NCBI GenBank assembly: GCA_017555965.1
Contig: JAFZFH010000086.1
Location: 1 to 64,000, forward strand
Length of the DNA: 64,000 bases
Origin: Bacteroidales bacterium
GTDB lineage: Bacteria > Bacteroidota > Bacteroidia > Bacteroidales > UBA932
Direction: 5' to 3'
The position numbers and the translations under genes were made by a program. Shown here piece by piece: positions 16,979 to 25,321 of the stretch (position 1 is the first letter of the stretch; every line of letters starts with the position of its first letter). The notes under the pieces were generated by a model. That model searched no databases. It was not told the DNA's origin and worked only from the letters and a program-made list of their open reading frames with translations.

Positions 16979-18625
16979 TTATATTCCCAACAGGGATTCA
17001 GCATTTGCGACAGCGGCATCAGTAAGTACCGAACCGCTTAGCATTCTGGCAACTTCCAGAACTCTCTCCTTGTGGGAGAGTTTCTTTATTGTAGTGACTG
17101 CCTTGGAAGTCGCAGGATCGATATCCTTGGAAACGAGATAGTGGGCATGGCCTTTTGCAGCCACCTGTGGAAGATGAGTGATAGCGAACACCTGCATGAA
17201 TGCTCCCATGTCGCAGATCATGGATCCCATCTTATCTGCCACACTTCCAGAGACACCTGTATCGATCTCATCAAAGACCATAGTAGGCATATTCGCATAA
17301 CGTGCCCTCATTGCCTTGAGAGCAAGCATGATTCTCGAAAGCTCACCGCCAGATGCGCACTTTGCGACATCTACAGCGTTCTTTCCTGATGCAGAGAATC
17401 TGAACTGCACGGCATCATATCCGGAAGGGCCTAATGAAACCGGGAGAAGATCGACTTCAAAGACTGCATATGGAAGCTCCAGATTTCTCACAGAAGACGT
17501 CATCTCTTCTGCAAAACGGACAGAGGCATCAGATCTCTTATCATGGAGAAGTTCTGCCTTTGTCTTAAGTTCATTGTCAACGGAAACAATCTCTACAAGA
17601 AGCTCTTCACGCTTTTCTTCAAGATGTGTAGAATCATACAAAGTATCTGCAAGGGTGTCACGAAGCGCAATCAGCTCTGCAACATCTGTACAGTTATGTT
17701 TTCTGAGGAGTCCATAAATAAGGGACATTCTTTCCTCTACCTCTTCGAGACGAGTCTGTGATACCTCAGTACGAGAATTCATCTGGACAACGTCTGAAAG
17801 AATATCATCAAGTTCTCTACGGCACTCCTCTACCCTTTCAGAAAGGGACGAAGCACTTGGAACATATCGTCCTACCTTGAAAAGGAGCTTTTCAACCTCC
17901 CTCAAAGGAGAGTCTGACATCAGCTCTTCAACACCACATAGAGAAGTCTTGATTTCCTCCGCATTTGCCAGCTGTTTCTGTTCTTCTTCCAGTTCCTCCA
18001 GCTCACCTTCACGAAGAGATGCCTCTTCAAGACGATCAAACTGAGCCTGATTATAATCTCTTTCCCCTGCAATACCGGCAATACGGCCATCAAGGTCCTT
18101 AAGCTGTGTCTTCAATCCCGAAAGACGCTTCCAAAGAACTGAACACTCTTCGCGAAGCCCTGCAGCTTCAGCAAAATAATCGAGTATGCCCATCTGGAAA
18201 TCCTTATCCGAAAGGAGAAGGGTCTGGTGCTGGGAGTGCACATCTATCAGTTGAGAAGAAATATCCTGAAGCACCTGAACTGACACAGGTGAATCATTCA
18301 CAAATGCCCTTGAACGTCCTGAACGGTTCACGACCCTTCTTACTATAAGGTGGCCATCTTCCCATTCTACATCATTCCCTTCCATGACGGACTTCAGAAG
18401 AGCATCTTCCGGACTGACATCAAATTCCGCTTCAACGACACAATTATCAGCCCCATCCGAAAGCATGGATGCATCTGCCTTCGCACCCATAACGAGGCCT
18501 AAAGCCCCCATAAGAATTGATTTACCGGCTCCTGTCTGTCCCGTAATAATAATCAGACCCTCCGGAAAATCAATTTCCAGAGAGTCTATCAACACGTAAT
18601 TTCTTACCTGAAGCCGGCTAAGCAT
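16979..18625 (-). CDS. recN: DNA repair ATPase RecN
   Basis: 548 aa SMC-like protein for double-strand break repair. Walker A is GQTGAGKS (29-36). A central antiparallel coiled coil (about 150-350) is followed by the ABC signature CASGGELSRIMLALK and Walker B MVFDEIDTGVSG. Length and order are normal for RecN. It overlaps nothing but lies 3 bp downstream of rpoZ on the same strand. In Bacteroides the rpoZ-recN interval usually contains coaBC and a DUF4835 gene (from memory); both are absent here. Confidence 0.96.
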   Translation of the reverse strand: MLSRLQVRNYVLIDSLEIDFPEGLIIITGQTGAGKSILMGALGLVMGAKADASMLSDGADNCVVEAEFDVSPEDALLKSVMEGNDVEWEDGHLIVRRVVNRSGRSRAFVNDSPVSVQVLQDISSQLIDVHSQHQTLLLSDKDFQMGILDYFAEAAGLREECSVLWKRLSGLKTQLKDLDGRIAGIAGERDYNQAQFDRLEEASLREGELEELEEEQKQLANAEEIKTSLCGVEELMSDSPLREVEKLLFKVGRYVPSASSLSERVEECRRELDDILSDVVQMNSRTEVSQTRLEEVEERMSLIYGLLRKHNCTDVAELIALRDTLADTLYDSTHLEEKREELLVEIVSVDNELKTKAELLHDKRSDASVRFAEEMTSSVRNLELPYAVFEVDLLPVSLGPSGYDAVQFRFSASGKNAVDVAKCASGGELSRIMLALKAMRARYANMPTMVFDEIDTGVSGSVADKMGSMICDMGAFMQVFAITHLPQVAAKGHAHYLVSKDIDPATSKAVTTIKKLSHKERVLEVARMLSGSVLTDAAVANAESLLGI

Positions 18626-18628
18626 ATA

Positions 18629-18949
18629 CTACTCCTCGTCCTGCTTTGCCATTCTGTAGAAGATCTCGTCGTCCTTGAACTCTTCAATAGCAACGAGACT
18701 TGGCTTAGGCTGTCTTTCGTAATATTTTGAGATCTCAATCTGCTCACGGTTCTCGAATACTTCCTCCATCGTGTCGCGATCGTTCTTGAAATCCTCAAGC
18801 TTTCTTGTAAGCTCCTTCTTCTCAGCGATTGCAATCTGATTTGCTCTCTTTGAAAGTATCACTACTGTCTCATAGATATTTCCAGTAGGAGCTGCGAGAT
18901 CGCTAAGATCTCTTGTAAGTGTGTTAACCGGTGTTTTCTTGTTTGCCAT
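18629..18949 (-). CDS. rpoZ: RNA polymerase omega subunit, Bacteroidota type
   Basis: 106 aa. Sequence features match the Bacteroidota omega: NTLTRDLSDLAAPTGNIYE, VILSKRANQIA, and EVFENREQIEISKYYERQPKP. The conserved TxNxYE and KRANQI segments wrap the beta-prime C-terminus and aid RNA polymerase assembly. It follows bamD by 86 bp and abuts recN. Confidence 0.92.
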   Translation of the reverse strand: MANKKTPVNTLTRDLSDLAAPTGNIYETVVILSKRANQIAIAEKKELTRKLEDFKNDRDTMEEVFENREQIEISKYYERQPKPSLVAIEEFKDDEIFYRMAKQDEE

Positions 18950-19035
18950 GTCTATAATATGTATTTAATAACTTCCCTTTCAGGGATCAAATGAAGTCCA
19001 TCCATTTAATTATACCCCCGGTTTTAAAGAGAGTT

Positions 19036-19926
19036 TCAATTTTTTTTCGATTTTCTTTCCTCGCGGACTACCTTTCTTCTCTCCTTTGCAAAATCCTTCT
19101 CTGTCATCTCTCTATCAGAGTGATCTGCGACATTCTTTCCAAGAGCTCTCTGAACCCTGTTATAGATATTGTCAAGCTCCCTTCTGTAACGAGTATCTGG
19201 CATCTCACCGATGATGTTATAATAGTCATCAACAAAGATCAGGTATCTCTCCTTCCTCTTTTCAGGAACACTGAGGCTCGCATACTTATAGGACGACATC
19301 GCGATATGATACAGGATATCCTCTCTATAAATATTTTCTGAATCGTCCTTCAACACATTTCTCAAAGCGACTCCTGATGCGAGGTAATCCTCCATCTTGT
19401 AATACAGTCTTGCAGACTCATATGCCTTGAGGTCCAGACGATCATTAAGATTCATAAGCATATCTTTACACTCCTGCATATGATCGTTGTCAGGATACTC
19501 CAGAACATATTCTGAAATCGCATTGATAGCCTTATATGTAGGCGTCTGATCGAGTTCATATCTCAGGGTCGACCTGTAAAGACATTCAATTCTAAGGAAT
19601 CTTGCATCAGAAGCGAAAGTACCAGAAGGATAGTGCTCGATATACTTGTCAAAATTGGTCTCCGCAGTATAAAAGTCCCTATACATATAGTTGCTGAGTC
19701 CCCAATAATAAAGGACAGTATCATGACGGGCTGTTCCTTCCGTCAAGACAGAAAGGGACTCAAAAAGAGGGGTTGACTTAACATATTTTCCCTGGTTGAA
19801 ATAGTCAAAAGCTGCCGCATACTTGGTCTGGACATCATTGCTTGTAAGCAATATCTCATACTGAGACTTACACGAAACAAAAGCAGCTAAAACAGCCAGA
19901 GTAAGAAAAAGATTCTTCAGTTTCAT
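19036..19926 (-). CDS. bamD: Outer-membrane assembly lipoprotein BamD
   Basis: 296 aa from the ATG at 19926. A GTG 9 nt upstream is possible but adds only MII. The lipoprotein signal peptide ends FVSC-K, lipidated at C19. Five TPR-like helical repeats follow (for example KYAAAFDYFNQGKYVKSTPLFESL, TVLYYWGLSNYMYRDFYTAETNFDKYIEHYPSG), as in BamD/YfiO. It is the essential BAM lipoprotein that docks to BamA. The C-terminal ~30 residues are very basic and acidic (KERRKVVREERKSKKN), a Bacteroidota-style extension. It lies 14 bp downstream of trxB. Confidence 0.94.
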   Translation of the reverse strand: MKLKNLFLTLAVLAAFVSCKSQYEILLTSNDVQTKYAAAFDYFNQGKYVKSTPLFESLSVLTEGTARHDTVLYYWGLSNYMYRDFYTAETNFDKYIEHYPSGTFASDARFLRIECLYRSTLRYELDQTPTYKAINAISEYVLEYPDNDHMQECKDMLMNLNDRLDLKAYESARLYYKMEDYLASGVALRNVLKDDSENIYREDILYHIAMSSYKYASLSVPEKRKERYLIFVDDYYNIIGEMPDTRYRRELDNIYNRVQRALGKNVADHSDREMTEKDFAKERRKVVREERKSKKN

Positions 19927-19940
19927 TATAATCACTAATG

Positions 19941-20870
19941 TTATTTCATTTTAAGGAACTTCTCAGCATCCAAAGCAGCACGGCAGCCAGAAGCTGCTGC
20001 TGTAACACACTGTCTATAAAGAGGATCCTGAACATCACCGGCAGCAAAGACTCCCTCAACATTTGTCTTTGAAGTCTTTCCATCCGTAACGATATATCCT
20101 TCCTTATCAACATTCACCCACTTGCTGAAAAGTTCTGAATTCGGATGATGTCCGATTGCAAGGAAGAAACCGTCAACTGCTATATCAAAAACCTCGCCAT
20201 CCTTTCTCTCGATTCTCGCTCCGGTCACGCCGTATTCGTCGCCGAGCACCTCCTGAGTATTGCAGTTCCAGAGCACCTCGATGTTCTCTGTCGCCATAAC
20301 TCTCTCCTGCATAGCCTGTGAAGCTCTGAGGACATCTCTACGTACGATCATATAGACCTTCTTGCAGAGGCCTGCAAGATAAGTCGCCTCCTCACACGCA
20401 GTATCACCGCCACCTACGACAGCAACTGTCTTCTTTCTGTAGAAGAAACCATCGCATGTTGCACATGCAGAAACTCCGAGACCACGATACTTGATTTCCG
20501 AAGGAAGGCCAAGATACTTGGCAGTAGCTCCGGTAGCAATAATAAGCGCCTCAGCCGAAATCTCGTGATTTCCATCGATGACGATCTTGAACGGTCTCTG
20601 CGACAAATCAGCATCAGTAACAGCTCCTGTTCTCACAGCTGCGCCAAGCCTTACAGCCTGCGCTCTCATTGTTGACATCAGTTCCGGACCTGCGATTCCA
20701 TTTTCAAATCCAGGATAATTTTCTATATCAGTAGTTGTAGTAAGCTGACCACCAGGCTGTACACCCTCGTATACTACAGGAGAGATATCAGCTCTGGAAG
20801 CATAAATCGCAGCTGTATATCCCGCAGGACCGCCGCCGATTATCAGACACTTTACTGTTTCCATATTCAT
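19941..20870 (-). CDS. trxB: Thioredoxin-disulfide reductase
   Basis: 309 aa from the ATG at 20870. A longer reading frame extends upstream, but it would run through the promoter and into the next gene, and the FAD-binding first strand begins at METVKCLIIGGGPAG. Two Rossmann motifs (GGGPAG 12-17; VVGGGDTACEEA near 150) bind FAD and NADPH. The redox pair is CATC (136-139). The C-terminal FAAGDVQDPLYRQCVTAAASGC completes the family signature. It reduces thioredoxin in the cytoplasm. A TATATTTG -7 box lies at 20889-20896. Confidence 0.97.
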   Translation of the reverse strand: MNMETVKCLIIGGGPAGYTAAIYASRADISPVVYEGVQPGGQLTTTTDIENYPGFENGIAGPELMSTMRAQAVRLGAAVRTGAVTDADLSQRPFKIVIDGNHEISAEALIIATGATAKYLGLPSEIKYRGLGVSACATCDGFFYRKKTVAVVGGGDTACEEATYLAGLCKKVYMIVRRDVLRASQAMQERVMATENIEVLWNCNTQEVLGDEYGVTGARIERKDGEVFDIAVDGFFLAIGHHPNSELFSKWVNVDKEGYIVTDGKTSKTNVEGVFAAGDVQDPLYRQCVTAAASGCRAALDAEKFLKMK

Positions 20871-20888
20871 CTTATTTAGAGTAACTTG

Positions 20889-20896
20889 CAAATATA
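20889..20896 (-). promoter_or_regulatory. -7 box upstream of trxB
   Basis: TATATTTG on the minus strand, 18 nt before the chosen trxB ATG. It supports the short start. Confidence 0.5.
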
Positions 20897-20926
20897 ACAA
20901 TTTCCGCTCACATTCTGCAGCATTTA

Positions 20927-21706
20927 TCAGACTTTCATCAGATATGGCTTTGCCTTCCTGTAAATCCATCCAAGAAGACAATCCGGCATAATCAGAATGA
21001 ACGGAAGGAAAATCTTATTGAGAAGTCCTGGCATCACTCCCTTTCTTCTTCTGAAAGTAGCCTTCAACGCCTTGTCTACGGCCTTCTCCGGGCGGATCAT
21101 AACGGCAAGGCCTCTGGCGAGCTTTCTGAGACTGTCCTTCAGTGGGATCAACGGAGTGTCCACTGCTCCAAAATAAGCATTTGTCACACTTACGCCAGTC
21201 TTCTGACACTCTATTCTGAGCTCACGGGAATAGTTCCTTACAAATCTCTTTGTACATCCGTACATGCCGATTCCAGGCCAGATCATCCATGCGGCAAGAG
21301 ACGATATGTTCAGCATATATCCGCATCCTCTCTCCTTCATGGCTCCTACATATTTACGACAAAGCATAAGAGGAGTAGTCATATGTACACCCATGATGAT
21401 CTTGAGCATCCTCTCGCTGGTCTCTGCGAATCCCTGACAATACATGACACCGGCATTGTTCACCAGAACCTCAACCTCGCATCCGGCAGCCTCAGTTGCT
21501 TCAAAAATTCTGTCAGCAGCCTCTATTACCGAAAGATCCTGAACGATCTGAATAACCTTCACATCACTTCCGACCATGGACGAAGTCTCCTCCAGACCGG
21601 CAGCATTAATATCTACAAGCACAAGGCCATAACCCTTCTGAGCCAGCCTCAATGCATATATACGGCCCATACCGGAGGCCGCACCCGTAATCAATGCATA
21701 TTTCAT
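20927..21706 (-). CDS. Short-chain dehydrogenase/reductase (classical SDR)
   Basis: 259 aa from the ATG at 21706 (MKYALITG...); a TTG 15 nt upstream is less likely. Cofactor motif TGAASGMG (7-14), structural NNAG at 83-86, and catalytic Ser (LNISS, about 135) with Tyr149 and Lys153 (YGCTK) are all present, so it should be an active NAD(P)(H) oxidoreductase. The hydrophobic C-terminal stretch (about 225-250, FLPFILIMPDCLLGWIY) suggests membrane association, seen in several DltE/SadH-like SDRs. The substrate is unknown. It has a strong promoter and is divergent from the Fur homologue. Confidence 0.88.
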   Translation of the reverse strand: MKYALITGAASGMGRIYALRLAQKGYGLVLVDINAAGLEETSSMVGSDVKVIQIVQDLSVIEAADRIFEATEAAGCEVEVLVNNAGVMYCQGFAETSERMLKIIMGVHMTTPLMLCRKYVGAMKERGCGYMLNISSLAAWMIWPGIGMYGCTKRFVRNYSRELRIECQKTGVSVTNAYFGAVDTPLIPLKDSLRKLARGLAVMIRPEKAVDKALKATFRRRKGVMPGLLNKIFLPFILIMPDCLLGWIYRKAKPYLMKV

Positions 21707-21737
21707 AATAATATCGTGCAATTCCTGAAAAAGTCCG

Positions 21738-21768
21738 CAAAATTACCATTTTTTTAAATTAAGACAAA
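21738..21768 (-). promoter_or_regulatory. SDR gene promoter
   Basis: Exact consensus on the minus strand: TTTG (21765-21768), 19-bp spacer, TAATTTTG (21738-21745), giving a leader of about 28 nt. Confidence 0.8.
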
Positions 21769-21799
21769 ATTGGTTTAATTTTGAAAATATCAAATTTAC

Positions 21800-21830
21800 T
21801 TGGAATTATGACACAGAATACATAACTTTG
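21800..21830 (+). promoter_or_regulatory. Promoter of the Fur-family gene
   Basis: TTGG (21800-21803), 19-bp spacer, TAACTTTG (21823-21830). It lies over an upstream TTG that could otherwise be taken as a start, and so supports the ATG at 21849. The AT-rich dyad-like sequence just upstream (21775-21800) could hold an operator, but I see no clear Fur box. Confidence 0.65.
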
Positions 21831-21848
21831 CCTGAAACAACATTAAAT

Positions 21849-22298
21849 ATGACAATACGCAGATGCCCTGACATGGAGGAATTCAAGACAATCCTCCGCA
21901 AACATTCATTGAAGCTGACCCCTCAGAGACTGGCAGTTCACGAGGCCATGATGTCCTTAGGACACGCTTGTGCAGACATGGTTACAGACGCCATAAAGGA
22001 AAAAGGTACGACAAAAGTCACAGTTGCCTCGGTATATAATATCCTGACACAGATGGCGATGTTGGGAATCTACCATTACAGACTGAGCGCCAACAACAAG
22101 ATGTACTTCGATGTCAACACATTCAGACACATCCATTTCTATGATCAGGAAAGCCACACGTACAAGGACATAATCGACGATGACCTCGTGGCGATCATCG
22201 AGTCATACCTCGGTAAAAAGAAGTTCAAAGGTTACAAGCTGGAAACCATAGACATACAGCTGATTGGACGTCCAAACAAAAAGAAATATACAGTCTGA
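21849..22298 (+). CDS. Fur-family transcriptional regulator lacking CxxC zinc motifs
   Basis: 149 aa from the ATG at 21849. The N-terminal winged helix is clear (LKLTPQRLAVHEAM, then TVASVYNILTQMAMLGI as recognition helix). The C-terminal dimerisation half has FRHIHFYDQESHTYKDI (H94, H96) where most Fur/PerR proteins have HHxxxxCxxC. There is no CxxC pair at all, so the structural zinc site is missing. The HxHFY arrangement recalls Irr-type haem-responsive regulators of alphaproteobacteria. The signal (iron, haem, manganese or peroxide) cannot be assigned. It is divergent from the SDR gene. Confidence 0.9.
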   Translation: MTIRRCPDMEEFKTILRKHSLKLTPQRLAVHEAMMSLGHACADMVTDAIKEKGTTKVTVASVYNILTQMAMLGIYHYRLSANNKMYFDVNTFRHIHFYDQESHTYKDIIDDDLVAIIESYLGKKKFKGYKLETIDIQLIGRPNKKKYTV

Positions 22299-22366
22299 TG
22301 CAACGATTCGCTCCTGATATGCATCTTATATGTCGGTCAAAAACATGACCACATATACTCAGAACT

Positions 22367-23095
22367 ATGAACATGACAAATATCAGGAAAAAAATTTTCG
22401 GACTCGCGACAGTTATTTCTATGTTCGCGACAGCATCGTGTCAGATGGATGACACGCTCTATTACAACAACCTCACAATGGGCAACGTTGTAGAGGGAAG
22501 ATTCGTAAGTGACCAGGGTAATACCTTCAACATCGTAGAACAGATCTGCGGAGGACAACTTCAGGACGGAACAAGAGTAATGACTCTATGCGACGTGCTC
22601 AACCCCACACAGGGAGCAAGCGATGAGTACGATGTCCGTCTCAGAAGCTTTTCAAAAGTACTTGCAAAGGAACCGGTAGCAGTAGAGAATGCAACAGAAG
22701 GCGAGATCACAGTACAGGACCCTGTACATGTCGCTCAACTCTGGTTTGCAGGCGGATATGTCAACATGCTTATAAAGTCTCACGTTATACCTGAGAGCGA
22801 GACAAAGCATCTGATCAACCTTGTATACACAAAGGGAGACGACGGGGAATACATATTCAACCTCCGCCACAACTCATATGGAGAAGCACCTGACAAGACT
22901 GAATCTCAGCTTGTGCTGTCAGGCGGATCATACGTAAGTTTCCCTATCTCTGAAATCATCAAGGAGGACAAGGCAAAGCTCGTCTTCAACTGGAAATGGT
23001 ACGAAGCCAACGATCTCTCATTCAACTACAACAAAGAAAAGGATTATTCATTCGAATTCGAGTGGGAACGTTCAGGATTCATGCAGAAATACTAG
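22367..23095 (+). CDS. NigD-like lipoprotein
   Basis: 242 aa. Lipoprotein signal with Cys at residue 25 (FATASC-QMDD); the acidic residues just after the Cys resemble the export signal of surface lipoproteins in Bacteroidota. The body matches what I recall of NigD-like proteins: an N-terminal OB-like domain (about 40-120) and a C-terminal beta-sandwich with WFAGGYVNMLIKS and LRHNSYGEAPD. NigD was named from a bacteriocin-linked locus, but the role of these lipoproteins is unknown. It ends at a strong bidirectional terminator. Confidence 0.75.
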   Translation: MNMTNIRKKIFGLATVISMFATASCQMDDTLYYNNLTMGNVVEGRFVSDQGNTFNIVEQICGGQLQDGTRVMTLCDVLNPTQGASDEYDVRLRSFSKVLAKEPVAVENATEGEITVQDPVHVAQLWFAGGYVNMLIKSHVIPESETKHLINLVYTKGDDGEYIFNLRHNSYGEAPDKTESQLVLSGGSYVSFPISEIIKEDKAKLVFNWKWYEANDLSFNYNKEKDYSFEFEWERSGFMQKY

Positions 23096-23117
23096 CCCAA
23101 CCATATTAACAACTTTC

Positions 23118-23159
23118 AAAAAGGCCGACACACATGTGCACATGTATGTCGGCCTTTTT
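23118..23159. terminator. Bidirectional terminator
   Basis: Perfect 13-bp stem including flanking A5/T5 tracts (23118-23130 with 23147-23159), extended inside by ACATG/CATGT pairs around a TGCA loop. It serves the converging NigD-like gene (+) and carboxyltransferase gene (-). Confidence 0.93.
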
Positions 23160-23176
23160 ATATATTGCTGATACTG

Positions 23177-24961
23177 TTATGGCTGGACAAAAGCGACAAT
23201 CTCACCCTTGACCACATTATCTCCTTGCTTAGCACAGACAGCGACAACTCGTCCGTCAACAGCGGAGACAGCCTCTTCGATTCCATAGTAAGCCTGGACA
23301 TATCCGAGAGGCTCACCAGCCTTGACCTCAGTTCCTGCCACAGGTGCTGCAGATGCGTCATCCACATCAACCTGCCACAACATCTGTCCCTTCACAGGAG
23401 ACTGAACAGGCACTGCTGTCGGATATTTCTGAGCTATAGCGTCAATATCAAATTTAGGCATCTCGACAACAGGTCTTGTAACCACAATCGGAGCACCTGC
23501 CTTTTCCCTTGCAGCCTCCAGATCCTTCACGAATCTCTCCTTTGCAACTCCGCTCTTGTAGTCGCGGTACTGTCTCTCGTGCATTGCAAGTTCGAAGAGT
23601 TCCTCATCATCCTCTCCGCACTCCCATCCTTCTTCCTTCATGATCGCACGGAACTTGTCGAGTTCGTCAGGGAATGCATCCTGAGGAGTACCTGTATAGA
23701 ACTCAAGGCCCTTCTCCTTTGCAAGAGCCACAATCTCAGGAGCAAGCTCTCCCGGAAGAGTTCCCATCTTGCCAAGAATCATGTTCCATGTATCCTTGTC
23801 GATGGTAGTCCACCTAGGCTGTCCCTTAAGGATATTCATAAGGTTCATCAATGCAGTATTCTTCACATACTGGCTGAAAGGAGTCACGAGCGGCGGATAA
23901 CCCAGGCGCGGCCATACATACTCCACTTCCTGGAAAAGCATCACCATCAGCTGATCAAGAGTAAGTTCCGCCTTGCCCTGCGCGCGGAGAGAAGCGTTGA
24001 TGGCACCGTGGAAGCCCTTGAGGTCAGCCATCATCGAACCCATCATACCGCCAGGAAGTCCACAACCGACAAGAAGCGAACTCATATGAGAGTTGTTCGG
24101 ATCGATCCAGTAACCGAGGAACTCATCGATGAACTTCTGAGTCAGCGCTCTTACATCCATATATGCATTCATATTGAGATCCTTGACCTGGAAGCCGTCG
24201 GCCTTGAGCATCTCACGGATTGTTATCACATCCGGGTGGACCTTACCCCATGAAAGCGGTTCCACCGCAACATCAAGATAGTCGGCACCTGCACGAGCAA
24301 CCTCCAGCATCGATGCAGGAGAGAATCCTGGACCGGAATGGCCATGGTACTGCACCTTTATATGTGGATATTTCTTCTTGATACGGGCAGTGAGTTCTGC
24401 AAGGAAGCTAGGGCGGCCGATACCTGCCATATCCTTAAGACAGATCTCGTCACATCCGTACTCGACCACATGGTCAACTATACCCATATAATAGTCTACT
24501 GTATGGACGGGCGAATTTGTGATTGAAAGAGCGACCTGAGAGATCATTCCTGCCTTCTTAGCATATTCCACGCTGAGGCGGAGATTTCTATGGTCGTTCA
24601 ATCCGCAGAAAGAGCGGGAGATGTCTGTTCCCTGTGCCTTCTTTACCTTATACATAAGTTCACGCACATCCGCAGGAACAGGATTCATACGAAGGGCATT
24701 AAGACCTCGTTCGAGCATATGGGTCTGGATACCTGCTGCATGGAAAGGCGCAGTCCATTCGCGGACAGCCTTATTAGGATTCTCTCCGAAAAGAAGGTTC
24801 ACCTGCTCAAATGCACCGCCGTTGGTCTCGACTCTATCGAAACATCCCATATCGATGATTGCCGGAGCGACTTCCTTCAACTGAGCGACTGTCGGTACAT
24901 ATTTACCTGACGACTGCCACATATCCCTATATACAAGGGAGAACTTTATTTCACGTCCCAT
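23177..24961 (-). CDS. Oxaloacetate decarboxylase alpha / pyruvate carboxylase B-like carboxyltransferase with altered biotinyl domain
   Basis: 594 aa. The carboxyltransferase TIM barrel (about 3-300) has the metal set D13 (YRDMWQS), K176 (CLKDMAG, normally carbamylated) and H206/H208 (YHGHSGPG). The conserved PYC/OADA domain follows (about 300-470, with WPRLGYPPLVTPFSQYVKN). The C-terminal ~75 residues fold like a biotinyl/lipoyl hammerhead (SPVKGQML ... VVKGEIVAFVQP). However, the biotin motif EAMK is replaced by Q556-A-Y-Y559, so there is no lysine to biotinylate. The frame is intact with no sign of decay. It may use a separate biotin carrier protein, or act as a different decarboxylase. 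It should be cytoplasmic, perhaps attached to a sodium-pumping membrane complex. Confidence 0.85.
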   Translation of the reverse strand: MGREIKFSLVYRDMWQSSGKYVPTVAQLKEVAPAIIDMGCFDRVETNGGAFEQVNLLFGENPNKAVREWTAPFHAAGIQTHMLERGLNALRMNPVPADVRELMYKVKKAQGTDISRSFCGLNDHRNLRLSVEYAKKAGMISQVALSITNSPVHTVDYYMGIVDHVVEYGCDEICLKDMAGIGRPSFLAELTARIKKKYPHIKVQYHGHSGPGFSPASMLEVARAGADYLDVAVEPLSWGKVHPDVITIREMLKADGFQVKDLNMNAYMDVRALTQKFIDEFLGYWIDPNNSHMSSLLVGCGLPGGMMGSMMADLKGFHGAINASLRAQGKAELTLDQLMVMLFQEVEYVWPRLGYPPLVTPFSQYVKNTALMNLMNILKGQPRWTTIDKDTWNMILGKMGTLPGELAPEIVALAKEKGLEFYTGTPQDAFPDELDKFRAIMKEEGWECGEDDEELFELAMHERQYRDYKSGVAKERFVKDLEAAREKAGAPIVVTRPVVEMPKFDIDAIAQKYPTAVPVQSPVKGQMLWQVDVDDASAAPVAGTEVKAGEPLGYVQAYYGIEEAVSAVDGRVVAVCAKQGDNVVKGEIVAFVQP

Positions 24962-25035
24962 ATACTATAAATTCAACGATTTCCACAAAAATAATAAAAA
25001 TTCAATAACAATCACCACTTCCGTCCAATAATATC

Positions 25036-25118
25036 AAAGGCACAAACATGCGTTTTTTCGCGCCTTTGAACCCAGTTTTTTGCTTCAAAGGCGCGAAATT
25101 GGCCAAACTTGTGCTTTT
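25036..25118. repeat. Large interrupted palindrome upstream of tRNA-His
   Basis: Perfect 15-bp inner arms (25056-25070 with 25084-25098, 13-nt loop) plus outer 10-bp arms (25036-25045 with 25109-25118, one G-T mismatch), separated by 11 unmatched bases on each side. It has no U-tract after either strand and lies between two divergent genes, so a terminator role is unlikely. Confidence 0.75.
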
Positions 25119-25131
25119 AAAAGCAAATAGT

Positions 25132-25162
25132 ATTGCAGAAATAAAAATTTTACCTATCTTTG
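25132..25162 (+). promoter_or_regulatory. tRNA-His promoter
   Basis: ATTG (25132-25135), 19-bp spacer, TATCTTTG (25155-25162), 18 nt before the tRNA. Confidence 0.7.
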
Positions 25163-25180
25163 CAGTCCTTAAACCAACAT

Positions 25181-25255
25181 GGTGCCCATAGTTCAGTTGG
25201 TTAGAGCGTCAGATTGTGGTTCTGAATGTCGTGGGTTCGAATCCCACTGGGCACC
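25181..25255 (+). tRNA. tRNA-His (anticodon GTG)
   Basis: Full cloverleaf: acceptor GTGCCCA/TGGGCAC with the diagnostic extra G(-1) paired to discriminator C73, D arm, anticodon stem TCAGA/TCTGA around loop TTGTGGT (GTG), and T arm GTGGG-TTCGAAT-CCCAC. The CCA end is not encoded. Confidence 0.97.
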
Positions 25256-25257
25256 CT

Positions 25258-25288
25258 AAAAAGCGATTTCGAAAGAAGTCGCTTTTTT
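25258..25288 (+). terminator. tRNA-His terminator
   Basis: 13-bp stem (25258-25270 with 25275-25287, one G-T pair) with a GAAA loop followed by TTTTTT. Confidence 0.9.
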
Positions 25289-25321
25289 GTTTATGACCAT
25301 GGGTGAGAACCGGAAAGGACA

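Noticed and set aside
20871..20981. N-terminal extension of thioredoxin reductase
   Set aside because: It would cross the trxB -7 box and overlap the SDR gene; the family N-terminus starts at METVKCLIIGGGPAG.
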